A stretch of DNA of 64,000 nt, taken from positions 434,001-498,000 of the forward strand of contig NZ_CP135136.1 of the NCBI RefSeq assembly GCF_037013735.1, written 5' to 3'. This DNA is from Candidatus Legionella polyplacis. Lineage in GTDB: Bacteria > Pseudomonadota > Gammaproteobacteria > Legionellales > Legionellaceae. The notes beneath the pieces are model-generated. The model ran no database searches, was not told where the DNA came from, and was given only the letters and a program-made list of their open reading frames with translations. This document shows, piece after piece, positions 39,499-48,958 of the stretch. The position numbers and the translations under genes were made by a program. Every line of letters begins with the position of its first letter. The first letter of the stretch is position 1.

Positions 39499-39680
39499 TA
39501 GGTTTCATTTTGTTGATAGATTATAATTTTTTATGGTTGAATGATGTATCATTGATATGATAGTATCAGAATACTGTACTGTTTGATCTTTTTATTAAGA
39601 AGTATAATTATTTTAATAATTTAAGATTATTTTTTTAAAGTTAGGTTGTAAAAAAAATTTTTGTTTATGAGGTTAATGAT

Positions 39681-40220
39681 TTGAATCAGTATTATGGAAC
39701 AACTATTTTATCGGTTAGAAAAGATAATGTAGTAGTAATTGGTGGTGATGGGCAAGTAACAATGGGAAATATTGTTATGAAAGCTAATGCACGAAAAGTA
39801 AGAAGATTATATCAAGATAAAGTGATAGCTGGATTTGCTGGTGCTACAGCTGATGCTTTTACTTTATTTGAAAGATTTGAAAGAAAACTTGAAATGCATC
39901 AAGGACATTTATTAAGAGCTGCTGTAGAATTAACAAAAGATTGGCGTACTGATAAAATACTTAGGCGTTTAGAGGCTATTCTTACTGTTTCTGATAAAGA
40001 ATCATCTTTGATTGTTACCGGAAATGGTGATGTTATTGAACCAGAGGGAGGTATAATTGCTGTTGGATCTGGAGGTCCATTTGCACAAGCATCTGCTTGT
40101 GCTTTATTGGAAAATACAAATTTATCTGCTCGTAGTATAGTAGAAAAAAGTTTGTTAATTGCTAGTAACATATGTATTTATACCAATGAAAATTTGACTA
40201 TTGAAGAGTTAAGCGATTGA
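39681..40220 (+). CDS. hslV: ATP-dependent protease subunit HslV
   Basis: Proteasome-like peptidase of the HslVU (ClpQY) complex. 179 residues. The catalytic N-terminal threonine is in [11 protein letters not shown] (T7), so a six-residue propeptide must be removed. [14 protein letters not shown] and [14 protein letters not shown] are conserved. The start is TTG at 39681 with GAGG eight bases upstream; no ATG fits. It overlaps the hslU region by four bases in the longer hslU reading. Confidence 0.96.
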   Translation: MNQYYGTTILSVRKDNVVVIGGDGQVTMGNIVMKANARKVRRLYQDKVIAGFAGATADAFTLFERFERKLEMHQGHLLRAAVELTKDWRTDKILRRLEAILTVSDKESSLIVTGNGDVIEPEGGIIAVGSGGPFAQASACALLENTNLSARSIVEKSLLIASNICIYTNENLTIEELSD

Positions 40221-40225
40221 TTATT

Positions 40226-41623
40226 ATGAATAATGATATGATAAATGAAAGAGTTATGACACCTAGAGAGATTGTTCAAGAATTAGATAAATATATTATA
40301 GGACAGGATGAAGCTAAACGTTCTGTAGCACTTGCATTGAGAAATCGGTGGCGTCGTATGCAAATTTCGGATTTAGTGTTGCGTAATGAAATTATGCCTA
40401 AGAATATTTTAATGATAGGTCCAACTGGTGTTGGAAAAACGGAAATTGCTAGACGTTTGGCTAAATTGGCAAAAGCTCCTTTTATAAAAGTCGAAGCAAG
40501 TAAGTTTACTGAGGTAGGTTATGTTGGTAGAGATGTTGATTCTATTATTCGTGATTTAGCTATAATTGCTTTTAAACAAGAACGAGAAATAGCTATGAAA
40601 AAAGTTGAACATTTAGCTAGAATCGCTGCTGAAGAGAGAATTTTAGATGTTTTGTTGCCACCAGCCAGAGGAGATAAACAAAAGAGTGTTAATAATATCG
40701 ATTTAACAAATAATATATCATCATCAAGTGATGGAAAAGAATCTGTAACTCGTAAAATTTTTAGAGATAAATTAAGAGAAGGAAAATTAAATAAAAATGA
40801 AATAGAAATTGAATTATCTGTTTCAAATGTTGGTATAGAAATTATGGCCCCTCCTGGTATGGAGGAAATGACCAATCAATTGCAATCTATATTCCAACAA
40901 ATTGGAAGTACACGTACTAAATCTAGGAAATTATTAATTTCTAAAGCGATGGAATTGTTAAGGGAAGAAGAAGCTTCCAAATTAGTTAATGAAGAAGATA
41001 TTAAGAGTCGTGTTATAGAAAGTGTAGAACAAAATGGGATTGTGTTTATAGATGAAATAGATAAAGTAGCTAAAAGAATTGATCATTCAAGTGGTGGTGG
41101 TGATATTTCTAGAGAAGGTGTTCAACGAGATTTGTTGCCATTATTAGAGGGAACTACAGTATCTACGAAATATGGAATGATTAGATCTGATCATATACTA
41201 TTTATTGCATCTGGAGCTTTTCATATATCAAAGCCTTCAGATCTTATAGCAGAGTTACAAGGAAGGTTACCAATTAGAGTTGAGTTAAAAGCTTTGAGTA
41301 TAAAAGATTTTGAAAAGATTTTAATAGAACCAAATTGTTCTTTAACTGAACAATATGTGGCTTTGATGGCTACTGAAGGGTTAAAGTTAGTTTTTAAATC
41401 TTCTGGAATTCGTCAAATTGCAGAAGTTGCATGGAAGGTTAATGAATGTACTGAAAATATTGGTGCTCGTAGATTATATACAGTAATGGAACGTTTATTG
41501 GAAGTTATTTCTTTTGAAGCTAGCGATAAAAATGGAGAAACTATTTATATAGATTCAGAATATGTAGGTAAGTATTTAGGAAAATTAATTGAAAATTATG
41601 ATTTAGCTAGATATATACTTTAA
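40226..41623 (+). CDS. hslU: ATP-dependent protease ATPase subunit HslU
   Basis: AAA+ unfoldase for HslV. 465 residues from the ATG at 40226. [21 protein letters not shown] at the N-terminus is quoted in part; Walker [10 protein letters not shown] about residues 65-73; the intermediate (I) domain about 110-230; Walker [11 protein letters not shown]; sensor and C-terminal [12 protein letters not shown], whose tail docks into HslV. A TTG at 40217 could give three more residues. It is immediately downstream of hslV, as usual. Confidence 0.96.
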   Translation: MNNDMINERVMTPREIVQELDKYIIGQDEAKRSVALALRNRWRRMQISDLVLRNEIMPKNILMIGPTGVGKTEIARRLAKLAKAPFIKVEASKFTEVGYVGRDVDSIIRDLAIIAFKQEREIAMKKVEHLARIAAEERILDVLLPPARGDKQKSVNNIDLTNNISSSSDGKESVTRKIFRDKLREGKLNKNEIEIELSVSNVGIEIMAPPGMEEMTNQLQSIFQQIGSTRTKSRKLLISKAMELLREEEASKLVNEEDIKSRVIESVEQNGIVFIDEIDKVAKRIDHSSGGGDISREGVQRDLLPLLEGTTVSTKYGMIRSDHILFIASGAFHISKPSDLIAELQGRLPIRVELKALSIKDFEKILIEPNCSLTEQYVALMATEGLKLVFKSSGIRQIAEVAWKVNECTENIGARRLYTVMERLLEVISFEASDKNGETIYIDSEYVGKYLGKLIENYDLARYIL

Positions 41624-41728
41624 AGAAATAGATTATTTTTTATTTTTTTATAGATAAATTATTGTATTTAGTTTATTGTTGATTTGGATTGATTAATTTT
41701 TTAATGTTTAAGAAGTTTTATATAAATT

Positions 41729-42639
41729 ATGGTATATAATAGAAGTCATTTTTTAAAAAGAATTATTGATTTCATTAATTTTGGTCTATATAATTCTAAT
41801 ATGTGTTCGCTTTATTTTGGTCATGGTACTAGCAATGTTTGGGATGATATTTTATTATTAGTTTTGGGAACATTGAATTTGCCACTAAGTATAAATCCAA
41901 TTGTTTTGCAAACTGTTGTTACATTTAAAGAAAAAAAAAAATTCTTAGTAATATAAATAAAAGAATTGTTAATCGTGTTCCAGTGTCTTATTTAATTAAT
42001 AAGTCTTATTTTTATGGATTACTTTTTTATGTTAATAGAAATGTATTTATTCCACGTTCACCAATGGTATCTTTATTTTATAAAAAATTTTTGCCTTGGG
42101 TAAAAACTTTAAAGGTAAAATCTATTTTAGATCTTTGTACTGGTAGTGGTTGTTTAGCAATATCTTGTTGTTATATATTTTCTGAATCCATTGTTGATGC
42201 TACAGATATTTCTGAAAAAGCGTTAGAGATCGCTAGAATTAATTGTAAAAAACATCGCTTATGTAATCGTATTAATTTTATTAGATCTGATTTATGGTGC
42301 AAAGTTCCAAATATTGAATATGATTTAATTATTTCTAATCCCCCTTATGTTGGAAAAAAAGAAATGATTGTATTACCAATGGAATATAGATATGAACCAA
42401 GAATAGCTTTAGAATGTATTGAAGATGGTTTTTATATTATAAAAAAGATTTTAGTGAATGCTTATAAGTATTTATCTGAAAATGGAATGTTATTCATTGA
42501 AGTTGGAGATAAATATAGTAGATTAATAAGTACTTTTCCAAAAATATCTTTTATAAATGTTGATTTAGAATTAGGAGGGACTGGTGTGTTATTATTTACT
42601 AAAAAAGATTTAAAAAAAATTTTTAATTATAAGTTATAA
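41729..42639 (+). pseudogene. prmB: prmB (ribosomal protein L3 N5-glutamine methyltransferase), frame broken at an A11 tract
   Basis: Two abutting frames make one PrmB. The first (41729-41956) encodes the N-terminal domain with LYFGHGTSNVWDDILLLVLG; the second carries VPVSYLINKSYFYGLLFYV, the SAM site LDLCTGSGCLAI and the catalytic NPPY. The frames meet at eleven A (41931-41941). With twelve A, or a -1 slip, the text reads EKKKILSNINKRIVNRVPVSYL with no stop, exactly joining the halves into about 303 residues. No other damage is visible, so transcriptional or ribosomal slippage at the tract may restore function. In E. coli PrmB methylates Gln150 of L3. Confidence 0.85.
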
Positions 42640-42799
42640 AATTATATAAAAAGTTTTTTATTCTATAAATAAAGAATAATTATTTTTTTTATAGGATAAA
42701 GAAAAGTTTGTTTTGATGATAGTGAATTATCGGTTTGTATTTTTTTTTAGCAATGGTGATTCTATTCTTTTAAAAGTATTTTAGATTTTTTTATTTATA

Positions 42800-43822
42800 A
42801 TGAAAAGGCTAAATATTGCAATTGTTGGAGCTACAGGAATAGTAGGAAGAATGATTTTATCTATAATAGAAGAAAGGAAATTTCCTATAGATAATATTTA
42901 TCTTTTAGCTGGAAAAAATTCTTTAGGGAAAAAAATTTTTTTTGAGAAATATGAATTGATTGTGGAAAATCTAGAATCTTTTAATTTTTCTCAAGTTGAT
43001 ATTACTTTTTTTTCATGCGGAAGTTTTATTTCTAAAAATTTTGTTCCTATAGCTGTTGATTCAGGTTCTATTGTTATTGATAATTCTTCATATTATAGAT
43101 ATGAGGAAGATATTCCTCTTATTGTACCTGAAATTAATAGTGCTTGTATTAGTAAGTATATTTCAAGAAGAATTATTTCGAATCCTAATTGTTCAACTAT
43201 AGGAATGGCTTTGGTGTTAAAGCCTTTTCTTGATTTTGTTGGAGTTCGTAAGGTTCATGTGACTACTTATCAGTCAGTGTCTGGTAGTGGGAAAAAGGGT
43301 ATTAATGAATTGATCACTCAATTCAAGTTATTGTTAAATGGATATGCTATTAATAAACCAATTATTTATCCTTATCAAATTGCATTTAATGTTATTCCTC
43401 ATATTGATGATTTTTATGAAAATGGTTATACATTAGAAGAGATGAAAATGATTTGGGAAACTAAAAAAATAATAGGAAATCATGACATACTTATTAATCC
43501 TACTGCAGTTCGTGTTCCTGTTTTATATGGACATTCTGAAGTGTTAAATTTGGAACTTAAAAATTTATTAAGTATAGATGAAGCTAAAAGAATATTAAAA
43601 AAAGCATCTGGAATAAAGTTGATTGATAGTTCAATGTGTAATAAATATCCTACACCAGTTTCTCATGCTATTGGAAAAGACGAAGTTTTTGTTGGTAGAG
43701 TTAGAAAAGATATTACAAATCCTTGTGGATTAAATTTATGGATTGTTTTAGATAATATAAGGAAAGGATCTGCTACTAATATGGTACAAATTGCTGAGAT
43801 TTTGCAGAGGGATTATTTTTAA
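42800..43822 (+). CDS. asd: aspartate-semialdehyde dehydrogenase
   Basis: Reduces aspartyl phosphate to aspartate semialdehyde, the branch point to meso-DAP and threonine/methionine. 340 residues. NADP loop GATGIVG at 10-16; catalytic Cys131 in SNPNCSTIGMAL; QSVSGSGKKG and the C-terminal HAIGKDEVFVGRVRKD conserved. With dapB (51232) it argues for DAP synthesis feeding peptidoglycan. Convergent with rne. Confidence 0.96.
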   Translation: MKRLNIAIVGATGIVGRMILSIIEERKFPIDNIYLLAGKNSLGKKIFFEKYELIVENLESFNFSQVDITFFSCGSFISKNFVPIAVDSGSIVIDNSSYYRYEEDIPLIVPEINSACISKYISRRIISNPNCSTIGMALVLKPFLDFVGVRKVHVTTYQSVSGSGKKGINELITQFKLLLNGYAINKPIIYPYQIAFNVIPHIDDFYENGYTLEEMKMIWETKKIIGNHDILINPTAVRVPVLYGHSEVLNLELKNLLSIDEAKRILKKASGIKLIDSSMCNKYPTPVSHAIGKDEVFVGRVRKDITNPCGLNLWIVLDNIRKGSATNMVQIAEILQRDYF

Positions 43823-43932
43823 ATTTTTTAAAATGAAAATAATTTATGATATTTTTATTTTATATTTGTTCATTTATATTTGATTGTTTATGTTTTTGCA
43901 TTTAATATTGTATATTATTGTTTGTTTTTTAA

Positions 43933-45894
43933 TTATTTTTCTTTGTTTACACTATTTTTTTTTAACAGATTTTGTTGATTGATTGTTGTTATTGAATAAT
44001 TTGTATTTGTATTGTATTGTTTTTGTGCACATTTTAAAATGTATTTGTTTTGATGAATTTTATTTCCTTTTTTGAGATTTTGAAAATTTTCTAATGTAGA
44101 ATTATAATAGTTATGATTGTAAAAATTTTTATGATTATACTCTTGATTAGTAATGTTAGTGTTATTTTGTTTAATATTGTTGTTTTTTTCCTTTGTATTG
44201 CTAAATAAATTATACCAAAATCGTTTTAGTAAATTTTTATGTTTTTTATATTTTTTTGTATTTTTTTGTTGTTGTGATGTTGTAGATATTTTTGACGTAA
44301 TTGGTGAATGATTTATAAAATTATTATATTTATAATCTGAATATATATTTGATGAATCTATTTTTTTTGTTGGAGAATAATTTAATTTTTTATTTTTTTC
44401 ATAATAAAAAATTTTTGTAATTATATATTGAGGTATTTCTAAATAAGGACTAGAGATAATTAAGATTTTTACTTCATGACGTTTTTCAATGTTTTGGATA
44501 AATTCACGTTTTTCGTTAAAGATAAAAGTTGCTATTTCTGCTGGTAATTGAATTTTTACTGCGAATGTTTTTTCTTTTAATGCCTCTTCTTCTGCTAATC
44601 TTAATATGGATAGACTATATGATTGTATACTTCTTACAGTTCCTCTTCCTTCACATTTTGGACATACTTCTTGAGAGGATTCCCCTAAAGATAATCTTAA
44701 TCGTTGACGAGACATTTCTAGTAGTCCAAATCGTGATATGTGACCTATTTGGATTCTTGCTCTGTCAGTTTTTAAGGATTCTCGTAAGCAATTTTCTACT
44801 TCACGTTGATTTTTGATTTGATACATATCGATAAAGTCAATAACAATTAACCCACTAAGGTCTCTTAATCTTAATTGTCTTGCAATTTCATGAGCTGCTT
44901 CTAAGTTAGTATTTAGAGCTGTATCTTCTATGTCTGTTCCTCCAGTTGATTTGGATGAGTTTATATCTATAGATACCAGAGCTTCTGTTCTATCAATGAT
45001 TAAAGAACCTCCAGATGGTAATAAAACTTTTCTTTGATAGGCTGTTTCAATTTGACTTTCAATATGAAAAAAAGTAAATAGTGGTATACTACTGTTATAC
45101 AGTTTAAGATTTGGCAAAAGTTCTGGTTTTATTTTTTCTATATATTTTTTTGCTTTAATATAAGAAAATTGGTTATCAATGATAATATCGTTTATAGTTT
45201 TATATAAGTTATCTCTAATCGATCTAATAATTATATCACCTTCTTGATGAATTAAACATGGAGCTGTTTTTGTATTAAATTCTTTTAAGATAATTTTCCA
45301 TTGATCATATAATATGTTTAAATCGGATTGTAATTCATTTATTTTTTTTCCAAATCCAGCTGTTCTAATTATAATGCTCATGTTTTTAGGAACTTTTAAA
45401 GTGTCTATAATTTCTTTAAGATTTTCTCTATCTTCTCCTTCAATTCTTCTAGAAATTCCATTTGATTTAGGATTGTCTGGCATTAATACTAAGTAACATC
45501 CTGCTAGTGTTATATACGTAGTTAATGCAGCTCCTTTATTTCCTCTTTCTTCTTTATTTACTTGAACTAGTAACTCTTGTTTTTCTTCCAATAAAGAATG
45601 AATTGGATATTTTTTAAATTCTTCTTTGAAGTTTAAGGAATTATTATTATGTTTTTGTTTTAGATATTTAGGTAATATCTCTTTTAATGGTAAAAATCCT
45701 TGCTTTTTAGATCCATATGTTACAAAAACTGCATTTAAACTAGGTTCTATACGTGTAATTATTGCTTTGTATATATTACCTTTTTTTTTAGTTTCTGATG
45801 GACATTCAACGTCTAAATCGTATAAATAATTGTTTTTAATGAGTGCAACTCTAATTTCTTCGTTTTGGATTGCATTTATTAGTATTTTTTCCAT
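43933..45894 (-). CDS. rne: ribonuclease E, catalytic half with short degenerate tail
   Basis: Endoribonuclease for mRNA decay and rRNA/tRNA processing. 653 residues, against 1061 in E. coli. The S1/RNase H-like core (MEKILINAIQNEEIRVALI, ANIYK-type segment GNIYKAIITRIEPSLNAVFV, SIDINSSKS, VIDFIDM) and the Zn-link CPKCEGRG at about residue 417 are intact. After roughly residue 500 the sequence turns into Asn/Lys/Tyr/His-rich low complexity, with no recognisable degradosome scaffold, so PNPase/enolase docking is probably lost. It lies opposite rluC, the conserved rne-rluC arrangement. Confidence 0.93.
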   Translation of the reverse strand: MEKILINAIQNEEIRVALIKNNYLYDLDVECPSETKKKGNIYKAIITRIEPSLNAVFVTYGSKKQGFLPLKEILPKYLKQKHNNNSLNFKEEFKKYPIHSLLEEKQELLVQVNKEERGNKGAALTTYITLAGCYLVLMPDNPKSNGISRRIEGEDRENLKEIIDTLKVPKNMSIIIRTAGFGKKINELQSDLNILYDQWKIILKEFNTKTAPCLIHQEGDIIIRSIRDNLYKTINDIIIDNQFSYIKAKKYIEKIKPELLPNLKLYNSSIPLFTFFHIESQIETAYQRKVLLPSGGSLIIDRTEALVSIDINSSKSTGGTDIEDTALNTNLEAAHEIARQLRLRDLSGLIVIDFIDMYQIKNQREVENCLRESLKTDRARIQIGHISRFGLLEMSRQRLRLSLGESSQEVCPKCEGRGTVRSIQSYSLSILRLAEEEALKEKTFAVKIQLPAEIATFIFNEKREFIQNIEKRHEVKILIISSPYLEIPQYIITKIFYYEKNKKLNYSPTKKIDSSNIYSDYKYNNFINHSPITSKISTTSQQQKNTKKYKKHKNLLKRFWYNLFSNTKEKNNNIKQNNTNITNQEYNHKNFYNHNYYNSTLENFQNLKKGNKIHQNKYILKCAQKQYNTNTNYSITTINQQNLLKKNSVNKEK

Positions 45895-46385
45895 TATTTA
45901 CTCCGATACATTTAAAATATAATATTTTAATTAAAGTAGTTTAGTTAAGTTAAATTATTTTTATTTCTTATTTTTTAATAATATTTCATCACTTAAAATG
46001 ATATTTTTATGTTTATTTTTTTATGAAATATTATGTATACTATATGTAGTATATTTATTTTTTTTTAAATATTTTTTAAATTATAAAGAATTTTATTTAC
46101 ATTAAAATTTATTAATTTTTTTTAGTTAATTTATGTTTGTATTATACAATTTTATTATAATAAAAATTATTTTAATTATTATTGTTTGGCATGAATTAAC
46201 ATGTATGTTTTTGATCTAATAATGATGATAAGGATGTTAATGTATTTTTATATGTAGTTAAAGTTTAAATATAGATCTAGTACATTAGATTGTTTATTAT
46301 AACAGAAAAATAAAAATGATGTAGAATATTCTAAATAAGAATTTTTTTTAAAAAAAAATTTAATAGTTTTATTTAGCAATATAAT
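45895..46385. other. 491-base divergent spacer rne/rluC
   Basis: No gene or relic seen. In E. coli the same divergent interval holds the long autoregulatory rne 5' leader; whether a leader structure is conserved here cannot be told by eye. A short inverted repeat TATACT...AGTATA lies near 46035-46052. Confidence 0.4.
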
Positions 46386-47369
46386 ATGTTTTTTGTAAGA
46401 TATTTTAAAATAGAGATGTTAAAATCATATAAAATAATTCATTCTGATTACATAGGGCAAAGATTAGATAATTATCTTATTCGAATTTTGAAGGGAGTTC
46501 CAAAAAGTCATATTTATAAAATTATTAGAATAGGATTAGTACGTGTTAATAAGAAAAAAGTTAATGTTTCCTTGCGTCTTTCTTATAAAGATGAGATACA
46601 AGTGTCATCTGTATATTTTACAGAAAAAAAGAAGAATAATATATTTATTAATTATCAAATCAAATATAGTTTAAGTAAGAGTGTGATTTTTGAAAATGAT
46701 CAATTATTAGTAATAAATAAACCGTCAAATTTAGCTGTTCATGGGGGTAGTGGATTATGTATAGGGGTTATTGAGGCTTTACGTGAGATTCGTAAAGACT
46801 TGTTTTATCTTAATTTAATTCATAGACTAGATAAAGAAACTTCCGGTTGTTTATTAATTTCCAAGAAACGTAGTGTTTCTAAGTATATTGGAAAATTGTT
46901 GGAAGATCGTAAAGTGAAAAAGGTTTATTTAGCTTTATTGTTAAATACTTGGAAACATCCAGATACAGTTAGTGTTAATGTGAGATTAAAAAAAGTTAGA
47001 ACACGTTTTGGAAAAAAAATTATTATTTCTAAAAAATTAGGTAAATATTCGTTGACAATGTTTTATTTATTGGAGAATTATCAAAATGCTTGTCTAGTAA
47101 AAATCATTCCGAAAACTGGAAGAACTCATCAAATCAGAGTGCATAGTTCTTATTTAGGAAATCCTATAATTGGAGATAAAAAATATGGAAATATGTTTTT
47201 AGATACATTGAAAACAATAAATTTTTCTATTGATAGATTATATTTACATGCTGAATCAATATCTTTTACTATAGATAAAAAATTTTATAAGTTTCAGTCT
47301 TTATTGGATAAAAATTTTTTTAGGTTATTAAAGGAATTTCGTAGTAGTAATTTTTATTTTAATTCTTGA
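46386..47369 (+). CDS. rluC: 23S rRNA pseudouridine synthase RluC
   Basis: Isomerises U955, U2504 and U2580 of 23S rRNA in E. coli. 327 residues. An S4-like RNA-binding domain (GQRLDNYLIRILKGVPKSHI, residues 24-43) is followed by the RluA-family catalytic domain: INKPSNLAVHGGSG, HRLDKETSG with catalytic Asp149, and the late TGRTHQIRVH. The GVPKS pattern fits RluC better than RluA or RluD. ATG 46386 is used; ATG 46416 is an alternative. Confidence 0.92.
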   Translation: MFFVRYFKIEMLKSYKIIHSDYIGQRLDNYLIRILKGVPKSHIYKIIRIGLVRVNKKKVNVSLRLSYKDEIQVSSVYFTEKKKNNIFINYQIKYSLSKSVIFENDQLLVINKPSNLAVHGGSGLCIGVIEALREIRKDLFYLNLIHRLDKETSGCLLISKKRSVSKYIGKLLEDRKVKKVYLALLLNTWKHPDTVSVNVRLKKVRTRFGKKIIISKKLGKYSLTMFYLLENYQNACLVKIIPKTGRTHQIRVHSSYLGNPIIGDKKYGNMFLDTLKTINFSIDRLYLHAESISFTIDKKFYKFQSLLDKNFFRLLKEFRSSNFYFNS

Positions 47370-47633
47370 TTAACATATATTAATAAATATTTTTAATGTT
47401 ATTTTTATAATATTTTGATTAAAATTAATGTTTATTGACTTTATAAAAAATAAAGTAATAATGAGTATAATATTTTTATAAAAATTAAATATTTTAAATC
47501 TTAAGTAAAATTTTAAAAAAAAATGAATTTAATTTTAAATTATATAAAAAAAAATTGTTAAAATAATAAATAATATTTAAAATTAGAGAAATTAAATTTA
47601 GTTTAATTTAATAGTTTTGTTAAAATAAATTAG

Positions 47634-48203
47634 ATGATGAATATATTTATAAATGTTCCTAATTTTTTAACTTTTGTACGTATAGTATTGATACCTATAT
47701 TTATTTTAATTTTTTATTTACCATTTTTTTGGTCAAATAAATTAGCAGCTATTGTTTTTGCCTTTGCTAGTTTTACAGATTGTTTAGATGGGTATTTAGC
47801 TAGAAAATTAAGACAAATATCAGTATTTGGTGCATTTTTAGATCCAGTTGCAGATAAGTTATTAGTAGTTTGCAGTTTATTATTGTTAGTTGGATCTAAA
47901 TGTATAAATAATATTATTGTTCCTGCATTTATTATTATTGGAAGAGAAATTATAATATCTGCTTTAAGAGAATGGATGGCTGGAATGGGTGATCGAACTA
48001 GTATTGCAGTTAAATATATTGGAAAAGTAAAGACCTTAATACAAATGATTGCACTTTTTTTATTAATTTTTTTTAATTCTTTCCATTCTTTTTATTTTTT
48101 TGTTGGATTAGTATTATTGTATGTTTCTGTGATTTTAACATTATGGTCTATGATTATATATATAAGTATAGTTCGAGCTCAATTAATATATTATAATAAT
48201 TAA
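47634..48203 (+). CDS. pgsA: CDP-diacylglycerol--glycerol-3-phosphate 3-phosphatidyltransferase
   Basis: Forms phosphatidylglycerol phosphate at the inner membrane. 189 residues with several helices. The CDP-alcohol phosphotransferase signature is complete: D49, D52-G53, A56-R57, G66, D70 and D74 (segment DCLDGYLARKLR then GAFLDPVADKL). With gpsA, which supplies glycerol 3-phosphate, it shows that anionic phospholipid synthesis is retained. Upstream uvrC, a common neighbour, is absent. Confidence 0.95.
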   Translation: MMNIFINVPNFLTFVRIVLIPIFILIFYLPFFWSNKLAAIVFAFASFTDCLDGYLARKLRQISVFGAFLDPVADKLLVVCSLLLLVGSKCINNIIVPAFIIIGREIIISALREWMAGMGDRTSIAVKYIGKVKTLIQMIALFLLIFFNSFHSFYFFVGLVLLYVSVILTLWSMIIYISIVRAQLIYYNN

Positions 48204-48332
48204 ATTATAGAAAAAAATTTTAAAAAAAGTATAATTTTATATTTAAAAGAATTTTTTTTTAAATATTTCTAATGATTTGTTTTGTATTTAATGATATTTT
48301 TTATATAAATTTAATATTTAAATTTGAGTTTA

Positions 48333-48360
48333 TTGACATAAGTTAATTTTAATATAAAAT
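48333..48360 (+). promoter_or_regulatory. sigma-70 promoter for the tRNA-Gly/Cys/Leu cluster
   Basis: TTGACA (48333-48338), a spacer of 16 bases, then TAAAAT (48355-48360): six of six and five of six matches. Transcription would start near 48367, about 18 bases before tRNA-Gly. Confidence 0.6.
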
Positions 48361-48384
48361 TTGAATTTTAATGAAATAAAATTT

Positions 48385-48457
48385 GCGGGAATAGCTCAGT
48401 TGGTAGAGTACAATCTTGCCAAGATTGTGGTCGCGAGTTCGAATCTCGTTTCCCGCT
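48385..48457 (+). tRNA. tRNA-Gly (anticodon GCC)
   Basis: 73 nt. Acceptor GCGGGAA pairs with TTCCCGC, discriminator T. Anticodon stem CAATC/GATTG with loop TTGCCAA gives GCC. T-arm GCGAG-TTCGAAT-CTCGT closes with a final G-T pair. First of three tRNAs in a row; no CCA encoded. Confidence 0.95.
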
Positions 48458-48570
48458 CTTGATTTATTATTTGATTTTATTTGAATCAAAATTCATATTG
48501 TTTATAAAAATATTTTATTGTTTTTATTTTTATATCGTAGAATAGTATAAATAGAAAAAATAATTAGTGG

Positions 48571-48641
48571 GGCTGTGTGGCAGAGTGGTTATGCAGCGGC
48601 CTGCAAAGCCGTATACGTCGGTTCAAATCCGACCTCAGCCT
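48571..48641 (+). tRNA. tRNA-Cys (anticodon GCA)
   Basis: 71 nt. Acceptor GGCTGTG with CTCAGCC leaves a T-T mismatch at position 6-67, with the other six pairs normal; discriminator T is the cysteine identity base. Anticodon stem CGGCC/AGCCG region with loop reading TGCA gives GCA. T-arm GTCGG-TTCAAAT-CCGAC is perfect. No CCA is encoded; a T-run follows directly. Confidence 0.92.
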
Positions 48642-48677
48642 TTTTTTATAAGAGTATAGTTGATTTAAAAATTTATA

Positions 48678-48766
48678 GCCCAGATGGCGAAATAGGTAGA
48701 CGCAAGGGACTTAAAATCCCTCGGAGAATCATAAGCTCCATGCTGGTTCGAATCCAGTTCTGGGTA
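48678..48766 (+). tRNA. tRNA-Leu (anticodon TAA)
   Basis: 89-nt class II tRNA. Acceptor GCCCAGA pairs with TCTGGGT through a G-T pair at 1-72, as in E. coli tRNA-Leu5; discriminator A. Anticodon stem AGGGA/TCCCT with loop CTTAAAA gives TAA, the main leucine decoder in an AT-rich genome (TTA). The variable arm is a normal class II stem. No CCA encoded. Confidence 0.95.
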
Positions 48767-48958
48767 TAAATATATAGTTTTTAATAAAATTTTTTATTTT
48801 TATTATTAAAATTGTTGAAGGTTTATGTGTAAATATTTTATAGAGAAGAGATTATGTGTTGTTTGATTATTAATGTCCATTTAAGTTTTGATTTTAAATA
48901 AATGTTTTTAGATTTTATTTTAATTATAAAGATATTATGTTTTTTGTATTTGTTGATA

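Noticed and set aside
47435-47471. TTGACT and TATAAT upstream of pgsA as a promoter
   Set aside because: The spacing is about 25 bases, too long for a sigma-70 promoter.
48575-48769. A 64-codon frame over the tRNA-Cys and tRNA-Leu genes
   Set aside because: It is made of tRNA sequence on the same strand and has no support as protein.
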